Source: JBFHER01 sp041584055 (GTDB lineage Bacteria > Bacteroidota > Bacteroidia > Bacteroidales > UBA5342). From it: a stretch of DNA of 15,763 nt. The DNA lies in NCBI GenBank assembly GCA_041584055.1, contig JBFHER010000068.1, positions 1 to 15,763 on the forward strand. The letters are read 5' to 3'. The position numbers and the translations under genes were made by a program. The notes below the pieces were generated by a model that was given only the letters and a program-made list of their open reading frames with translations, did not search any database and was not told the DNA's origin. Shown one piece after another: positions 1 through 7,427 of the stretch (positions within the stretch are counted from its first letter, which is position 1; each line of letters opens with the position of its first letter).

Positions 1-2723
1 TCGGTGCCCCAGCGAACCAGTTTTCCATTGTATGGTTTTTCCCAGAACCAGGCAACCAGGGTTCGTATTAAAAGTAATTGAACAAGACACATTTGTTTGT
101 TTGGGGGCATGTCGAAACCTCTTAGCTCTAGGATTCCCAGTCTGCCGGAAGATGAATCGGGCGAATATAACTTGTCGATGCAAAATTCGGCCCGGTGTGT
201 GTTCCCTGTAAGGTCTATCAGCAGGTTGCGAAACAGGCGGTCCACCAACCAAAATGGGACTTCTCCCTTACCCGGATCAGGGATCTGCGAAAAGGCAATC
301 TCTAATTCATAGAGCATCTCTGGTCTGCCTTCGTCGACCCTTGGCGCCTGACTGGTGGGTCCAACAAAAGCAGTTGAAAATAAATAGGACAGTCCGGGAT
401 GGTGTTGCCAGAAAGCCAACATGCTGCGTAATAAGTCAGGCCGGCGCAACAGTGGAGAATCGGCGGGACTTACGCCGCCAAGTGTAATATGATTGCCGCC
501 ACCTGTTCCGGTATGCTTGCCATCGAGCATGAATTTTTCGGACCCCAGACGACATGCCAGTGCGGACTCAAACAGCACATTGTAGTTGTTCACCACTTCC
601 TGCCACGATTTGGCAGGGTGGATGTTGACTTCGATGACACCGGGGTCCGGTGTAACCATTAATTTCTCCAGTCGATTGTCCTTTGGAGGTGCATAGCCTT
701 CAATGATAACTGGAATCTTTAGCTCCTCAGCTGTTAACTCTATGGCAGCTAAAAGATCGAGATAATGCTCCAGCATTTCAACGGGAGGTAAAAATAGATG
801 AATCTTGCCCTGGCGAATTTCAGAAACCAACGCTGTTTTTATCGTAAATGCTTCGTATAATGGTTTGTAGTCGCTTTTTTTGTCCTTTTTCTCACGAAAA
901 GGCATATTTTTGGCTTTGCTGGTTTTATCATCATCTTCCTCTTTACTCTCATATGTCCTGGGAGTCATAAGTGCTTCGGGGATGGAAAAATCAGAATCCT
1001 GTTTTAAGCGCTCCTCTACATTATCGTGAAAGTCACCCAATTCAATCTTGTCGTCAAACAAGCTGCGTTCTGCAGGGCGGGGACGTTTCGATTCAGGGAC
1101 AAAAGGCAGAGAATCCAAAGGCAGGCGGTAACCCATTTGAGAATTGCCCGGAATCAACATCATTTTACCCCCTTTGAATTCCCAGGGAAAACTAATCCAA
1201 TTGTTTTTTTGATACGCCCACTGCAATGGAAGCACATAGCCGGCAGGATTATCCAGTCCGCGATCAAGCTGTTCCATCAGTGTTTTTCGTTCGAGGGTAT
1301 CTGATAGATCAATGTTGAAAGGATCGATGTTTGATGGCAATTTGCGCTCGGTCCACAGATAATAAAAGGCATCTTCGTAAGCAGGCATGATGCAGTCTTT
1401 ATTTACACCAAGCTTTGTGCTCAGATGGGTCATAAACTTTTGTGCATCAGCATGGCTGTAGTTTAAGTCTTTTGTGTAATCTGCAAGCCATTCCTGTTTT
1501 TTCCAAATGGGTTTACCATCTTTTCGCCAGTAAAGTGCCATTTGCCAGCGTGGTGTGGGTTCGCCGGGGTACCATTTCCCCTGTCCATGATGCAGTAAGC
1601 CTCCTTTTCCAAAATGAGTGCTCAGTTTTTGAATCAATGTCAGGGATAGTTTTTGCTTCTCCAGTCCATCAGCAGCTGTGTTCCATTGTTCAGATTCCAT
1701 GTCGTCAATAGAGACAAATGTTGGTTCGCCACCCATGGTGAGCCGAACATCACCTTTCTCCAGATCAAGATCCACCTGATCGCCCAGGGCCATTATGCGC
1801 GCCCATTGTTCGTCGCTGTATGGCTTGGTGACACGAGGATCTTCGTGAATCCTCACAACCTCGTTGCTGTGGAAGAATTCCACTTCACACTTATCTACAG
1901 CTCCGGTAATGGGGGCTGCACTTGAGGGTGATGGGGTGCAACAAAGTGGTATATGACCTTCCCCGGCCAACAAACCAGAGGTTGGATCAAGTCCTATCCA
2001 GCCGGCGCCCGGGATGTAAACTTCGCACCAGGCATGTAAATCGGTAAAGTCTTTGTCTGTCCCGGATGGTCCGTCAATTGACTTTTGATCAGCCTTTAAC
2101 TGTACCAGATAGCCAGATACAAATCGTGCTGCCAAACCCAGATGACGCATGGTTTGCACAAGCAGCCAGGCAGAATCCCGACAAGAACCCAACATTTTTT
2201 CCAAAGATTCCTCGCATGTATACACCCCTGGTTCCATCCGAACAGTGTATTGTATTTTACGGTTTACTTCTTGATTTATGGCCACCAGGAAATCAACAAT
2301 GTTGATACCCTTGTGAACAGAAACTTTTTTGATCCAGTCGTTGAGTAAAGGTCCATTCTCAACAATCTCAAAATAGGGCCTTAGCTCTTTCGAATCCTGC
2401 GTTTCGTATTCAAAAGGGAACTTTTCAGCATACTCTTCAACGAAAAAATCGAAGGGGTTAATCACCGTCATCTCTGCAAGTACTTCCACGGCTACACTGA
2501 ACGACTTCACTTTTTCATGCATCACAACGCGGGCCAGATAATTACCAAAGGAATCCTGTTGCCAATTGATGAAATGCTCCTTTGGTTCAATATTTAAAGA
2601 ATATGAATGGATTTTGGTGCGACTGTGAGGTGCCGGTTTAAGTCGAATTACATGAGGGCCCATATTCACCAGGCGATCATATTGATACGAGGTGTTGTGT
2701 TTGATTGCAACAATAATAGCCAT
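1..2723 (-). CDS. Transglutaminase-like / DUF2126 protein, C-terminus cut by the window edge
   Basis: An open frame from ATG at 2723 to the left edge gives 907 codons without a stop. The N-terminus (about residues 3-85, beginning MAIIVAIKHNTSYQYDRLV) resembles the bacterial transglutaminase N-terminal domain. A transglutaminase-like core follows, with the expected triad in order: Cys181 in GSCRDSAW, His230 in DLHAW and Asp246 in LDPTSG. From about residue 330 (LTMGGEPTFVSID) the sequence matches the DUF2126 type, including the KFMLDGKHTGTGGGNHITLGG stretch near residue 750. Full-length family members run to roughly 1100 residues, so perhaps 200 are missing here. No signal peptide is visible, so it is probably cytoplasmic. 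The family often lies beside ATP-grasp/alpha-E (DUF403/404/407) genes and its substrate is not established; protease or amide-ligase chemistry is inferred from the triad. The family call is firm, the function is not. Confidence 0.9.
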   Translation of the reverse strand, partial: MAIIVAIKHNTSYQYDRLVNMGPHVIRLKPAPHSRTKIHSYSLNIEPKEHFINWQQDSFGNYLARVVMHEKVKSFSVAVEVLAEMTVINPFDFFVEEYAEKFPFEYETQDSKELRPYFEIVENGPLLNDWIKKVSVHKGINIVDFLVAINQEVNRKIQYTVRMEPGVYTCEESLEKMLGSCRDSAWLLVQTMRHLGLAARFVSGYLVQLKADQKSIDGPSGTDKDFTDLHAWCEVYIPGAGWIGLDPTSGLLAGEGHIPLCCTPSPSSAAPITGAVDKCEVEFFHSNEVVRIHEDPRVTKPYSDEQWARIMALGDQVDLDLEKGDVRLTMGGEPTFVSIDDMESEQWNTAADGLEKQKLSLTLIQKLSTHFGKGGLLHHGQGKWYPGEPTPRWQMALYWRKDGKPIWKKQEWLADYTKDLNYSHADAQKFMTHLSTKLGVNKDCIMPAYEDAFYYLWTERKLPSNIDPFNIDLSDTLERKTLMEQLDRGLDNPAGYVLPLQWAYQKNNWISFPWEFKGGKMMLIPGNSQMGYRLPLDSLPFVPESKRPRPAERSLFDDKIELGDFHDNVEERLKQDSDFSIPEALMTPRTYESKEEDDDKTSKAKNMPFREKKDKKSDYKPLYEAFTIKTALVSEIRQGKIHLFLPPVEMLEHYLDLLAAIELTAEELKIPVIIEGYAPPKDNRLEKLMVTPDPGVIEVNIHPAKSWQEVVNNYNVLFESALACRLGSEKFMLDGKHTGTGGGNHITLGGVSPADSPLLRRPDLLRSMLAFWQHHPGLSYLFSTAFVGPTSQAPRVDEGRPEMLYELEIAFSQIPDPGKGEVPFWLVDRLFRNLLIDLTGNTHRAEFCIDKLYSPDSSSGRLGILELRGFDMPPNKQMCLVQLLLIRTLVAWFWEKPYNGKLVRWGT

Positions 2724-3079
2724 AAATAGAATTTGCTGAGTGAAATTAAACTTAATGCATACAGTTTTCAACTGCTTGTGCTGTTTACAAAAATACCTTT
2801 TTTATATGGGAAGTAGGTTAATAATAAAGCTTTTTAAAGGCTTAATTTGGTTAAATTATTTGTTTCCCTTTGGTGCATCATCTTCCTTTACCGCTGGTGC
2901 ACTTAATGGCTTTTGCAAGATTTCAGCCTGTTTTTTCTATGAATCTGTACGGATAAAAGACATTGCTATGAAATCTTCTGGTCATAAGTTACAAGGGGAT
3001 TTTAAAAACTAATAACGCTTTTTTTTGTTGTTAGTTCTTGAGAAGGCAATTAATCATAGTGTAAAATAAAAGAAGAGAA
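2724..3079. other. Gene-poor, A/T-rich divergent spacer with a possible coding relic
   Basis: These 356 bp separate the divergent DUF2126 and peroxiredoxin-like genes. I see no convincing gene. The plus-strand frame from 2740 to 3012 encodes an implausible mix of Phe, Cys and Leu without homology that I recognise. On the minus strand a 26-codon stretch (2856-2936) bounded by stops reads KKQAEILQKPLSAPAVKEDD and then APKGNK. This has the charged, Ala/Pro-rich character of a real protein tail but has no start codon, so it may be the relic of a lost gene. The remainder is A/T-rich and holds only the promoter candidate for the DUF2126 gene. Confidence 0.4.
2788..2795 (-). promoter_or_regulatory. 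Candidate -7 box of the DUF2126 gene
   Basis: Read on the minus strand this is TATTTTTG, a full match to the Bacteroidota -7 consensus TAnnTTTG. It lies about 64 bases upstream of the DUF2126 start codon, giving a leader of roughly 55-60 nt. No TTTG box is present about 20 bases further upstream, so the call rests on the -7 element and position only. Confidence 0.4.
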
Positions 3080-3880
3080 ATGAAAATCAAAAGTTATTAC
3101 ATTTTAAGTATTCTGGTCATGTTTTTTCTTTCGTGTAAAAACACCGATCAGCAAAAAGACAATAAAATAAAAACAGATCAGAAAATGGAGGGTATTCAGG
3201 AAGTAGAATCTAAGGGAAGCGCAATTTTAAAATCATTGCTAGATGAAAAGAAGCAAAATTTTGAAATGAATGCGGATGAGAAAACCAAAACAATTTATAA
3301 AGAAGGTATTGATGCTATTAAAAATAGCAGCATCCTCTCACAGGCAAAACAAGTAGGTGAAGTAGCGCCAAATTTTGAATTGAAGAACGCACTTGGCAAA
3401 ACAGTTGAGTTGGCTCAATATCTTAAAAAAGGGCCGGTGATTTTAACCTGGTACAGGGGTGGTTGGTGCCCTTATTGTAATTTAACACTTCGTCAATTGC
3501 AAAATGAATTGCCAAATTTTAATGCCAATGGTGCAAACCTGATTGCGCTTAGTCCTGAAACACCGGATAACTCAATCTCTACAACTGAAAAACATAATTT
3601 AGAGTTTGAGGTGCTTAGCGATCTTGGGAATAAGGTTGCAAAAGAGTATGGGGTTGTATTTGAATTAACGCCTGAGGTTGCTGAAATTTATAATAAAAAG
3701 TTTAACCTTGCGGAATTCAATGGCGACAATTCCAATGAGCTTCCTTTGGCGGCAACCTACATCATCAATCAGGAAGGAAAAATAATCTATGCATTTCTTG
3801 ATGCTGACTACAGGAATCGGGCAGAACCATCTGAATTGACAGAAATCATTAAAGGAATGGAAATTTCCGCGGTAAAATAA
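3080..3880 (+). CDS. AhpC/TSA-family peroxiredoxin-like lipoprotein with a CPYC motif
   Basis: A 266-residue protein with a lipoprotein signal peptide: basic MKIK start, hydrophobic core and lipobox FLSC with Cys19 as the lipidated residue. A charged linker (about 20-90) leads to a thioredoxin-fold domain beginning GEVAPNFELKNALGKTVEL (about 93-112). The active site WYRGGWCPYC carries Cys130 and Cys133 (CxxC). Downstream come the family-typical LIALSPETPDNS segment and the beta-strand TYIINQEGKII (226-236), then a DADYRNRAEPSE tail motif. The RGGWCPYCN form belongs to AhpC/TSA peroxiredoxin-like proteins that reduce peroxides or act as disulfide reductases; which of these applies cannot be told from sequence. 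The lipid anchor places it in the envelope. It seems monocistronic: the next start is about 160 bp away. No TAnnTTTG box was found directly upstream. Confidence 0.85.
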   Translation: MKIKSYYILSILVMFFLSCKNTDQQKDNKIKTDQKMEGIQEVESKGSAILKSLLDEKKQNFEMNADEKTKTIYKEGIDAIKNSSILSQAKQVGEVAPNFELKNALGKTVELAQYLKKGPVILTWYRGGWCPYCNLTLRQLQNELPNFNANGANLIALSPETPDNSISTTEKHNLEFEVLSDLGNKVAKEYGVVFELTPEVAEIYNKKFNLAEFNGDNSNELPLAATYIINQEGKIIYAFLDADYRNRAEPSELTEIIKGMEISAVK

Positions 3881-3976
3881 AGCCCTTTTAATGTCGATCA
3901 ATCTTTTTTATACTGGTTGCTGATAGTTCCTTGAAGCTTATTATCTTTATTGGAAAATAAATCATATGTGAATGAA

Positions 3977-3984
3977 TACGTTTG
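3977..3984 (+). promoter_or_regulatory. Candidate -7 box of the DUF1080 gene
   Basis: TACGTTTG matches the TAnnTTTG -7 consensus. Transcription starting a few bases later would leave a leader of about 50 nt before the ATG at 4040. A TTG occurs upstream (3950-3952), but the 24-base gap is longer than usual for a -33 element. Confidence 0.4.
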
Positions 3985-4039
3985 TTTGCAAGGTGTAAAG
4001 TGGTGGGAGAACAGAGATTCATATCTAAAGGGAAAAAAT

Positions 4040-4747
4040 ATGGGACTTAAATTAAGTTATTTCGTGTTTATTTTCTGTGTATTAATTGCGCCCACTGCGC
4101 TCTCTTCTCAGGAAAGCAATGAAGCCACCGAACCTGGAGTTAAGGGTGATGGCGTGATTGATTTACTGAAAGAAGGTACGCTGGATGCCTGGACCGTACC
4201 ATCCGCTCACTGGACCATTAAGGAAGGAAGCATTGTTGGGGATACCGGGGAGGAGAAGCTCGAATTTCCGGAGTGGCTGTATACAAAACAAGCATTCAGC
4301 GACTTTGTGTTTACTTGTGAGCTGAGGCTTACAGGGGACAATCGCCGTAATACGGGGATTTATTTTCGGGTAAAACCATTTCCCTTTGAGGGATACAAGT
4401 CGTTTGAAGCAGCTTCGGGTTACGAATTCGATGCTGCATATGTCGCACCAAATAAAAAGAGCATGTGGGGATCGCTTGGGGATTGGTACGCACGCCCATC
4501 TTTGCGTGTTTTTGCTGATCAGACGATCATTCAACAGGTCTGTAAGACTGAGGACTGGAATCGCATCACCATCCGTGCCAGGGGCAACCGGCTTGAATAT
4601 TGGATGAATGGATTTAAAATTTTAGATTACATTGATCATGATTCCAATGCATCCAGCAAGGGACTGATAGGATTTCAGATTCACGACAGGACGGTTATGA
4701 AGGTGGAATGCCGAAATGTTCGTGTGGCTTCGCTGGAATCCCTATAA
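4040..4747 (+). CDS. Secreted DUF1080 (3-keto-disaccharide hydrolase-like) protein
   Basis: The ATG at 4040 is chosen because it opens directly onto a signal peptide (MGLKLSYFVFIFCVLIAPTA, cleavage probably after LSS) and has a purine-rich AAAGGG 8-9 bases upstream. A longer frame from the TTG at 3950 would bury that signal sequence and overlap the promoter candidate. The 235-residue product is one concanavalin-like beta-sandwich of the DUF1080 type. Visible markers are the opening DLLKEGTLDAWTV, the strand WTIKEGSIVGD, FVFTCELRLTGDNRRNTGIYFR in the middle, EYWMNGFKILDYID near the end, and the closing GLIGFQIHD plus EVRNV-like strand. Family members are exported carbohydrate-binding or 3-keto-glycoside hydrolase domains; the substrate here is unknown. 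The gene ends 36 bp from the convergent symporter gene and appears monocistronic. Confidence 0.85.
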   Translation: MGLKLSYFVFIFCVLIAPTALSSQESNEATEPGVKGDGVIDLLKEGTLDAWTVPSAHWTIKEGSIVGDTGEEKLEFPEWLYTKQAFSDFVFTCELRLTGDNRRNTGIYFRVKPFPFEGYKSFEAASGYEFDAAYVAPNKKSMWGSLGDWYARPSLRVFADQTIIQQVCKTEDWNRITIRARGNRLEYWMNGFKILDYIDHDSNASSKGLIGFQIHDRTVMKVECRNVRVASLESL

Positions 4748-4783
4748 ATAAAAATAGGCCTTGCTGTCAGATAGCGAAGCGGA

Positions 4784-6193
4784 CTACTGTTTGGATCTGA
4801 GCAAGAAATGAACGATCACGTAGCTGACAAGTGCTGCGGCAATTCCAAATATATTTGCATCCAGTTTCAGGGGCAAGTTAATGTCCGAAATAATTAAGCT
4901 TAAGGTAGTGGTTCCTCCAACGATCATGGATGTAAAAGCCGCTGTAGAATTCGGTTTCTTTAAAAATAAAGCCGCCAGTACAGGGATGATCATCCCCGAA
5001 ACCATGAATGAATAGGAATGTAACATTAATTCAAGGACACTGGTCATTTTTAAAGCAATCATCAAGGCCAACACACCAATTGCCATTGTAAGCAGCTGTG
5101 AATATCTGAGGCCGTTTTTTGATTTGTGTTTTTTAAGGATGTCGGTTAGTATGTTTCCGGATGCTGCCATCAGGCAACTGTCTGCCGTTGACATGATTGC
5201 GGAGAAATAAGCCGATAGTACTATGCCAAGGAAGCCTGCAGGAAGAATTGTTCTGAGTAAGACCGGCAAGCCCATCTCAGCATCGAGATTTGCAATGGTA
5301 TAGCCGGTTAAAATACCTTTTTCCAAAGCAACTCTGGCAAACATGCCGAGCACAACGCCAACAAATGCCATGAGCGGATATTCAAATAAGCCCGCAATAA
5401 ACCAGCCTTTCTGTGCCGTTTTAGTGTCTTTTGCCGCATATATTCTTTGATACAATGTCATGCCAATAAACCAGATTGGAATAATTGTAAACATCCAGTT
5501 TACAAGCATTTGCCAAGAGATTGCTGTGAGGCTAAGGAATGATGGTGCAAGGGTTGATTTGATGGCCGCAATCCCTCCGATTTTAACGTAGGCAAAAGGG
5601 AGGCCTATGAATAACAAACCAACCATCAATACGATCCACTGCACTGTGTCGGTGTAAATCACCGCTTTAAGTCCGCCAACAACAGTGTATGCCACCGCAA
5701 TTACGCCCATAATAAGCAATGCCTGATGCAGACTAACTGAAGGAAAGGTGGATGAAGCTAATTTGGCACCGGCAAGTAGCTGAGAGCTTGTGAAACCGAT
5801 GTAACCAATGGCTGAGATTATGCCGGCCATTAAGGCAACCCGTTTGTCAAAAATAAACCCTAGAAATTGAGGAAAGGAAAGAAAACCCTTTTTTCGGGCT
5901 AAATCTGATACCTTTGGAATAAGAAGTACGCCACTAAGCCAGGCGCCAATCAATCCGGTGAAAAGCAACCAGCTTCCCGAAAGCCCCATTGCAAAACCAA
6001 GACCACCCAGGCCGATAGAGAAGCCGCCACCCACATCGGTCGCAACGACTGATAAACCAATGTGCAGGCTGTTAAGCTTTCGTCCCCCAACATAGTAGTC
6101 ATCTGTTGAGGTGTTTTTTCGCATAAAATACAAGCCTACGCCAAGCATGGCTAGCAGGTAGATGCAGAAAATGATGATGTCAATCCAGTTCAT
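4784..6193 (-). CDS. Sodium:solute symporter (SSS family), last gene of the abl operon
   Basis: A 469-residue polytopic membrane protein of the SSS family (TC 2.A.21), usual length for the family, with about 12-13 hydrophobic helices. The N-terminus has the typical first helix followed by the basic loop and TSTDDYYVGGRKLNS. Then come the glycine-rich second helix region (VGGGFSIGLGGLGFAMGLSG), the conserved GGLKAVIYTDTVQW segment (about 174-187), and SAYFSAIMSTADSCLMAASGN around 325-345, which is the family's sodium-site serine-rich helix. The ATG overlaps the stop of the preceding 75-aa gene by 4 nt (ATGA), so it is translationally coupled to the ablAB operon. SSS substrates include proline, sugars, pantothenate and organic acids; sequence alone does not identify this one. 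From context, import of lysine or a compatible solute is a reasonable inference. Confidence 0.9.
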   Translation of the reverse strand: MNWIDIIIFCIYLLAMLGVGLYFMRKNTSTDDYYVGGRKLNSLHIGLSVVATDVGGGFSIGLGGLGFAMGLSGSWLLFTGLIGAWLSGVLLIPKVSDLARKKGFLSFPQFLGFIFDKRVALMAGIISAIGYIGFTSSQLLAGAKLASSTFPSVSLHQALLIMGVIAVAYTVVGGLKAVIYTDTVQWIVLMVGLLFIGLPFAYVKIGGIAAIKSTLAPSFLSLTAISWQMLVNWMFTIIPIWFIGMTLYQRIYAAKDTKTAQKGWFIAGLFEYPLMAFVGVVLGMFARVALEKGILTGYTIANLDAEMGLPVLLRTILPAGFLGIVLSAYFSAIMSTADSCLMAASGNILTDILKKHKSKNGLRYSQLLTMAIGVLALMIALKMTSVLELMLHSYSFMVSGMIIPVLAALFLKKPNSTAAFTSMIVGGTTTLSLIISDINLPLKLDANIFGIAAALVSYVIVHFLLRSKQ

Positions 6194-6417
6194 TTTACCA
6201 ACTCAACATTAAGTTCGTAAAATGAAGATTTGCCCACATTTGTAACGTACTTTTTGCTAATCAGGGAAAGCATTGCTTCTGCACCCTTCATCTGGGAGAG
6301 TTTTAGGCCTTTAAATATATTTCCATAGAGGCATTTCCCATTTTTTTCCAAAAACAACAATATCTCCTTTTCTTCATAACCAACTGAATTAATATTTACC
6401 TTCCGCTTACTCTCCAT
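6190..6417 (-). CDS. Small winged-helix-like protein (75 aa) in the abl operon
   Basis: The 75-residue product has the outline of one winged helix-turn-helix domain: a first helix YEEKEILLFLEKNGK (about 14-28), a second around LYGNIFKGLKL, a probable recognition helix SQMKGAEAMLSLISKKY, and a two-strand wing VTNVGKSSFYELNVEL. No transmembrane segment is present, so it is not a small transporter subunit. It starts inside the end of the four-cysteine gene (11-nt overlap) and its stop overlaps the symporter start by 4 nt, so it is almost certainly translated from the same mRNA. I do not recognise a named family. A DNA-binding role, possibly regulating this operon with its four-cysteine partner, is inference. 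It could instead be a protein-interaction wHTH. Confidence 0.75.
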   Translation of the reverse strand: MESKRKVNINSVGYEEKEILLFLEKNGKCLYGNIFKGLKLSQMKGAEAMLSLISKKYVTNVGKSSFYELNVELVK

Positions 6418-6598
6418 TCTTAGTTTTGATTTCTTTTGTTTCTTTGCTAAAAATTAAATATTGCTCGCAATTATTCCAACCTTTGATTCCCCGATGGCAA
6501 AAAACATTTTTATAGATGCTTAAGCTTGATACTTTAATTTCTTTAGTGCCCTGATAAATCGGGCAGGTGTGTGTATATTGACAAATGTTTACAGCCAT
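6407..6598 (-). CDS. Small four-cysteine protein (63 aa), putative metal or redox-binding
   Basis: The 63-residue product has four cysteines, at positions 6, 12, 34 and 43, in a C-x5-C-x21-C-x8-C pattern: CQYTHTCPIYQG near the start and NVFCHRGIKGWNNCEQY in the second half. Short Cys4 motifs of this shape occur in other small bacterial proteins and as tails on regulators. Binding of a metal or Fe-S cluster, or a redox switch, is the natural guess but is not shown. The ATG follows the ablB stop by one base (TAA-C-ATG), and the gene's end overlaps the winged-helix gene by 11 nt. The reading frame is therefore tightly packed on both sides, which argues strongly for a real gene despite its size. 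The C-terminus (KETKEIKTKNGE) is charged and probably flexible. Confidence 0.75.
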   Translation of the reverse strand: MAVNICQYTHTCPIYQGTKEIKVSSLSIYKNVFCHRGIKGWNNCEQYLIFSKETKEIKTKNGE

Positions 6599-6599
6599 G

Positions 6600-7427
6600 T
6601 TAAATGTGTTTGTAATAAATATTCATGCTTTCAATCTTACCGGAGATATTGGTGTTGTTGATGAGTGTTCCGGAATACTCATAGCCGGAGCGCAAAAAGG
6701 TGAGGTTCATTGGGATTGAATTGACTCTGGCAATAGTGTACAGCGTCTTCATTCCTTCTTTTCTCATTTCTGCTTCCATTTCACTTAAAAGTAAACTGGC
6801 CAGATTGTTTCCTCCATGGTTCTTGATGGTGGCAAAATCGGTCATTTCTGCATTTTTCCCTGCTTTATCCATTTCAGAGGAAGCAAGCGCAACCAACTTT
6901 CCATCTTTCTCTGCCCCAAAGTAGTGTATGTTTTCTGCCATTGTTTTTAAGATGTAGTCCGGGTCGTGTATCGGAAAGGGATAGCTCTCAAAAACCTTAT
7001 GGTAGATTTGGATGATTTGATCAACATCTGTTTTGTTTAACTTTCTTATCCGATAAGCGGATGATCGTGGTTTTAATGTGTGTTTTTTTGCTAAGAGTTG
7101 TGCGATTTTCGAAAGTTGATCAGGCTCTGTATTTACGCGTCTGGCTGAGCTCAGAAATTTGGATACGAAAAACACATCATCCCTGCCCTTGTAAAATTTT
7201 GGAATGTAACCTTCAAGCGCATACCCATTCGCAAAAAACAGGGGTGCTGCTTTTTTGGGGATCTTACAAAACACTTTTGAGTAGCTGTTTGCTTTGGCAA
7301 GCTCTGGTAACTCATCAAGAATTAAATCAACATCCTGCTCATCCAGCTTCATTAAATAGATTCGGTCATTGTGTTTTCCGTGCTGAATTGTTGAGCCATT
7401 TCCTATTTTTTCAACCGTATCAATCAT
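6600..7427 (-). CDS. ablB: Beta-lysine N(epsilon)-acetyltransferase (AblB)
   Basis: AblB transfers acetyl from acetyl-CoA to the epsilon-amine of L-beta-lysine, giving the compatible solute N-epsilon-acetyl-beta-lysine. The start is placed at 7427 (MIDTVEKIGNGSTIQHGKHN), where AGAAGGG lies 6 bases upstream. In-frame ATGs at 7454 and 7433 are alternatives. The 275-residue product begins with the AblB-typical IQHGKHNDRIYLMKLD and a substrate-side domain (to about 115), followed by a GNAT domain. The latter begins YRIRKLNKTDVDQI and contains YHKVFESYPFPIHDPDY and a DFATIKNHGGNNLASLLL acetyl-CoA-loop region. It ends NLTFLRSGYEYSGTLINNTNISGKIESMNIYY, matching the conserved family end. The start codon overlaps the ablA stop by 8 nt (ATGATTGA), so translation is coupled. 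Family assignment is strong from both sequence and partner. Confidence 0.92.
   Translation of the reverse strand: MIDTVEKIGNGSTIQHGKHNDRIYLMKLDEQDVDLILDELPELAKANSYSKVFCKIPKKAAPLFFANGYALEGYIPKFYKGRDDVFFVSKFLSSARRVNTEPDQLSKIAQLLAKKHTLKPRSSAYRIRKLNKTDVDQIIQIYHKVFESYPFPIHDPDYILKTMAENIHYFGAEKDGKLVALASSEMDKAGKNAEMTDFATIKNHGGNNLASLLLSEMEAEMRKEGMKTLYTIARVNSIPMNLTFLRSGYEYSGTLINNTNISGKIESMNIYYKHI

Noticed and set aside
97..2348. Several short plus-strand open frames across the left 2.3 kb
   Set aside because: They lie antisense to the continuous 907-codon DUF2126 frame, have no recognisable domains and mirror its codons.
2740..3012. 90-codon plus-strand frame in the spacer
   Set aside because: Composition is Phe/Cys/Leu-rich and irregular, it overlaps the DUF2126 promoter candidate, and the same bases read better on the other strand as a possible relic.
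3950..4039. N-terminal extension of the DUF1080 protein from a TTG codon
   Set aside because: It would place 30 hydrophilic residues before a clear signal peptide and covers a promoter-like TACGTTTG; the ATG at 4040 with AAAGGG upstream fits better.
6190..6598. One frameshifted gene instead of two small ones
   Set aside because: Each product is complete with its own start and stop and its own fold-like pattern, and an 11-nt overlap is typical of coupled genes; sequencing error cannot be excluded entirely.
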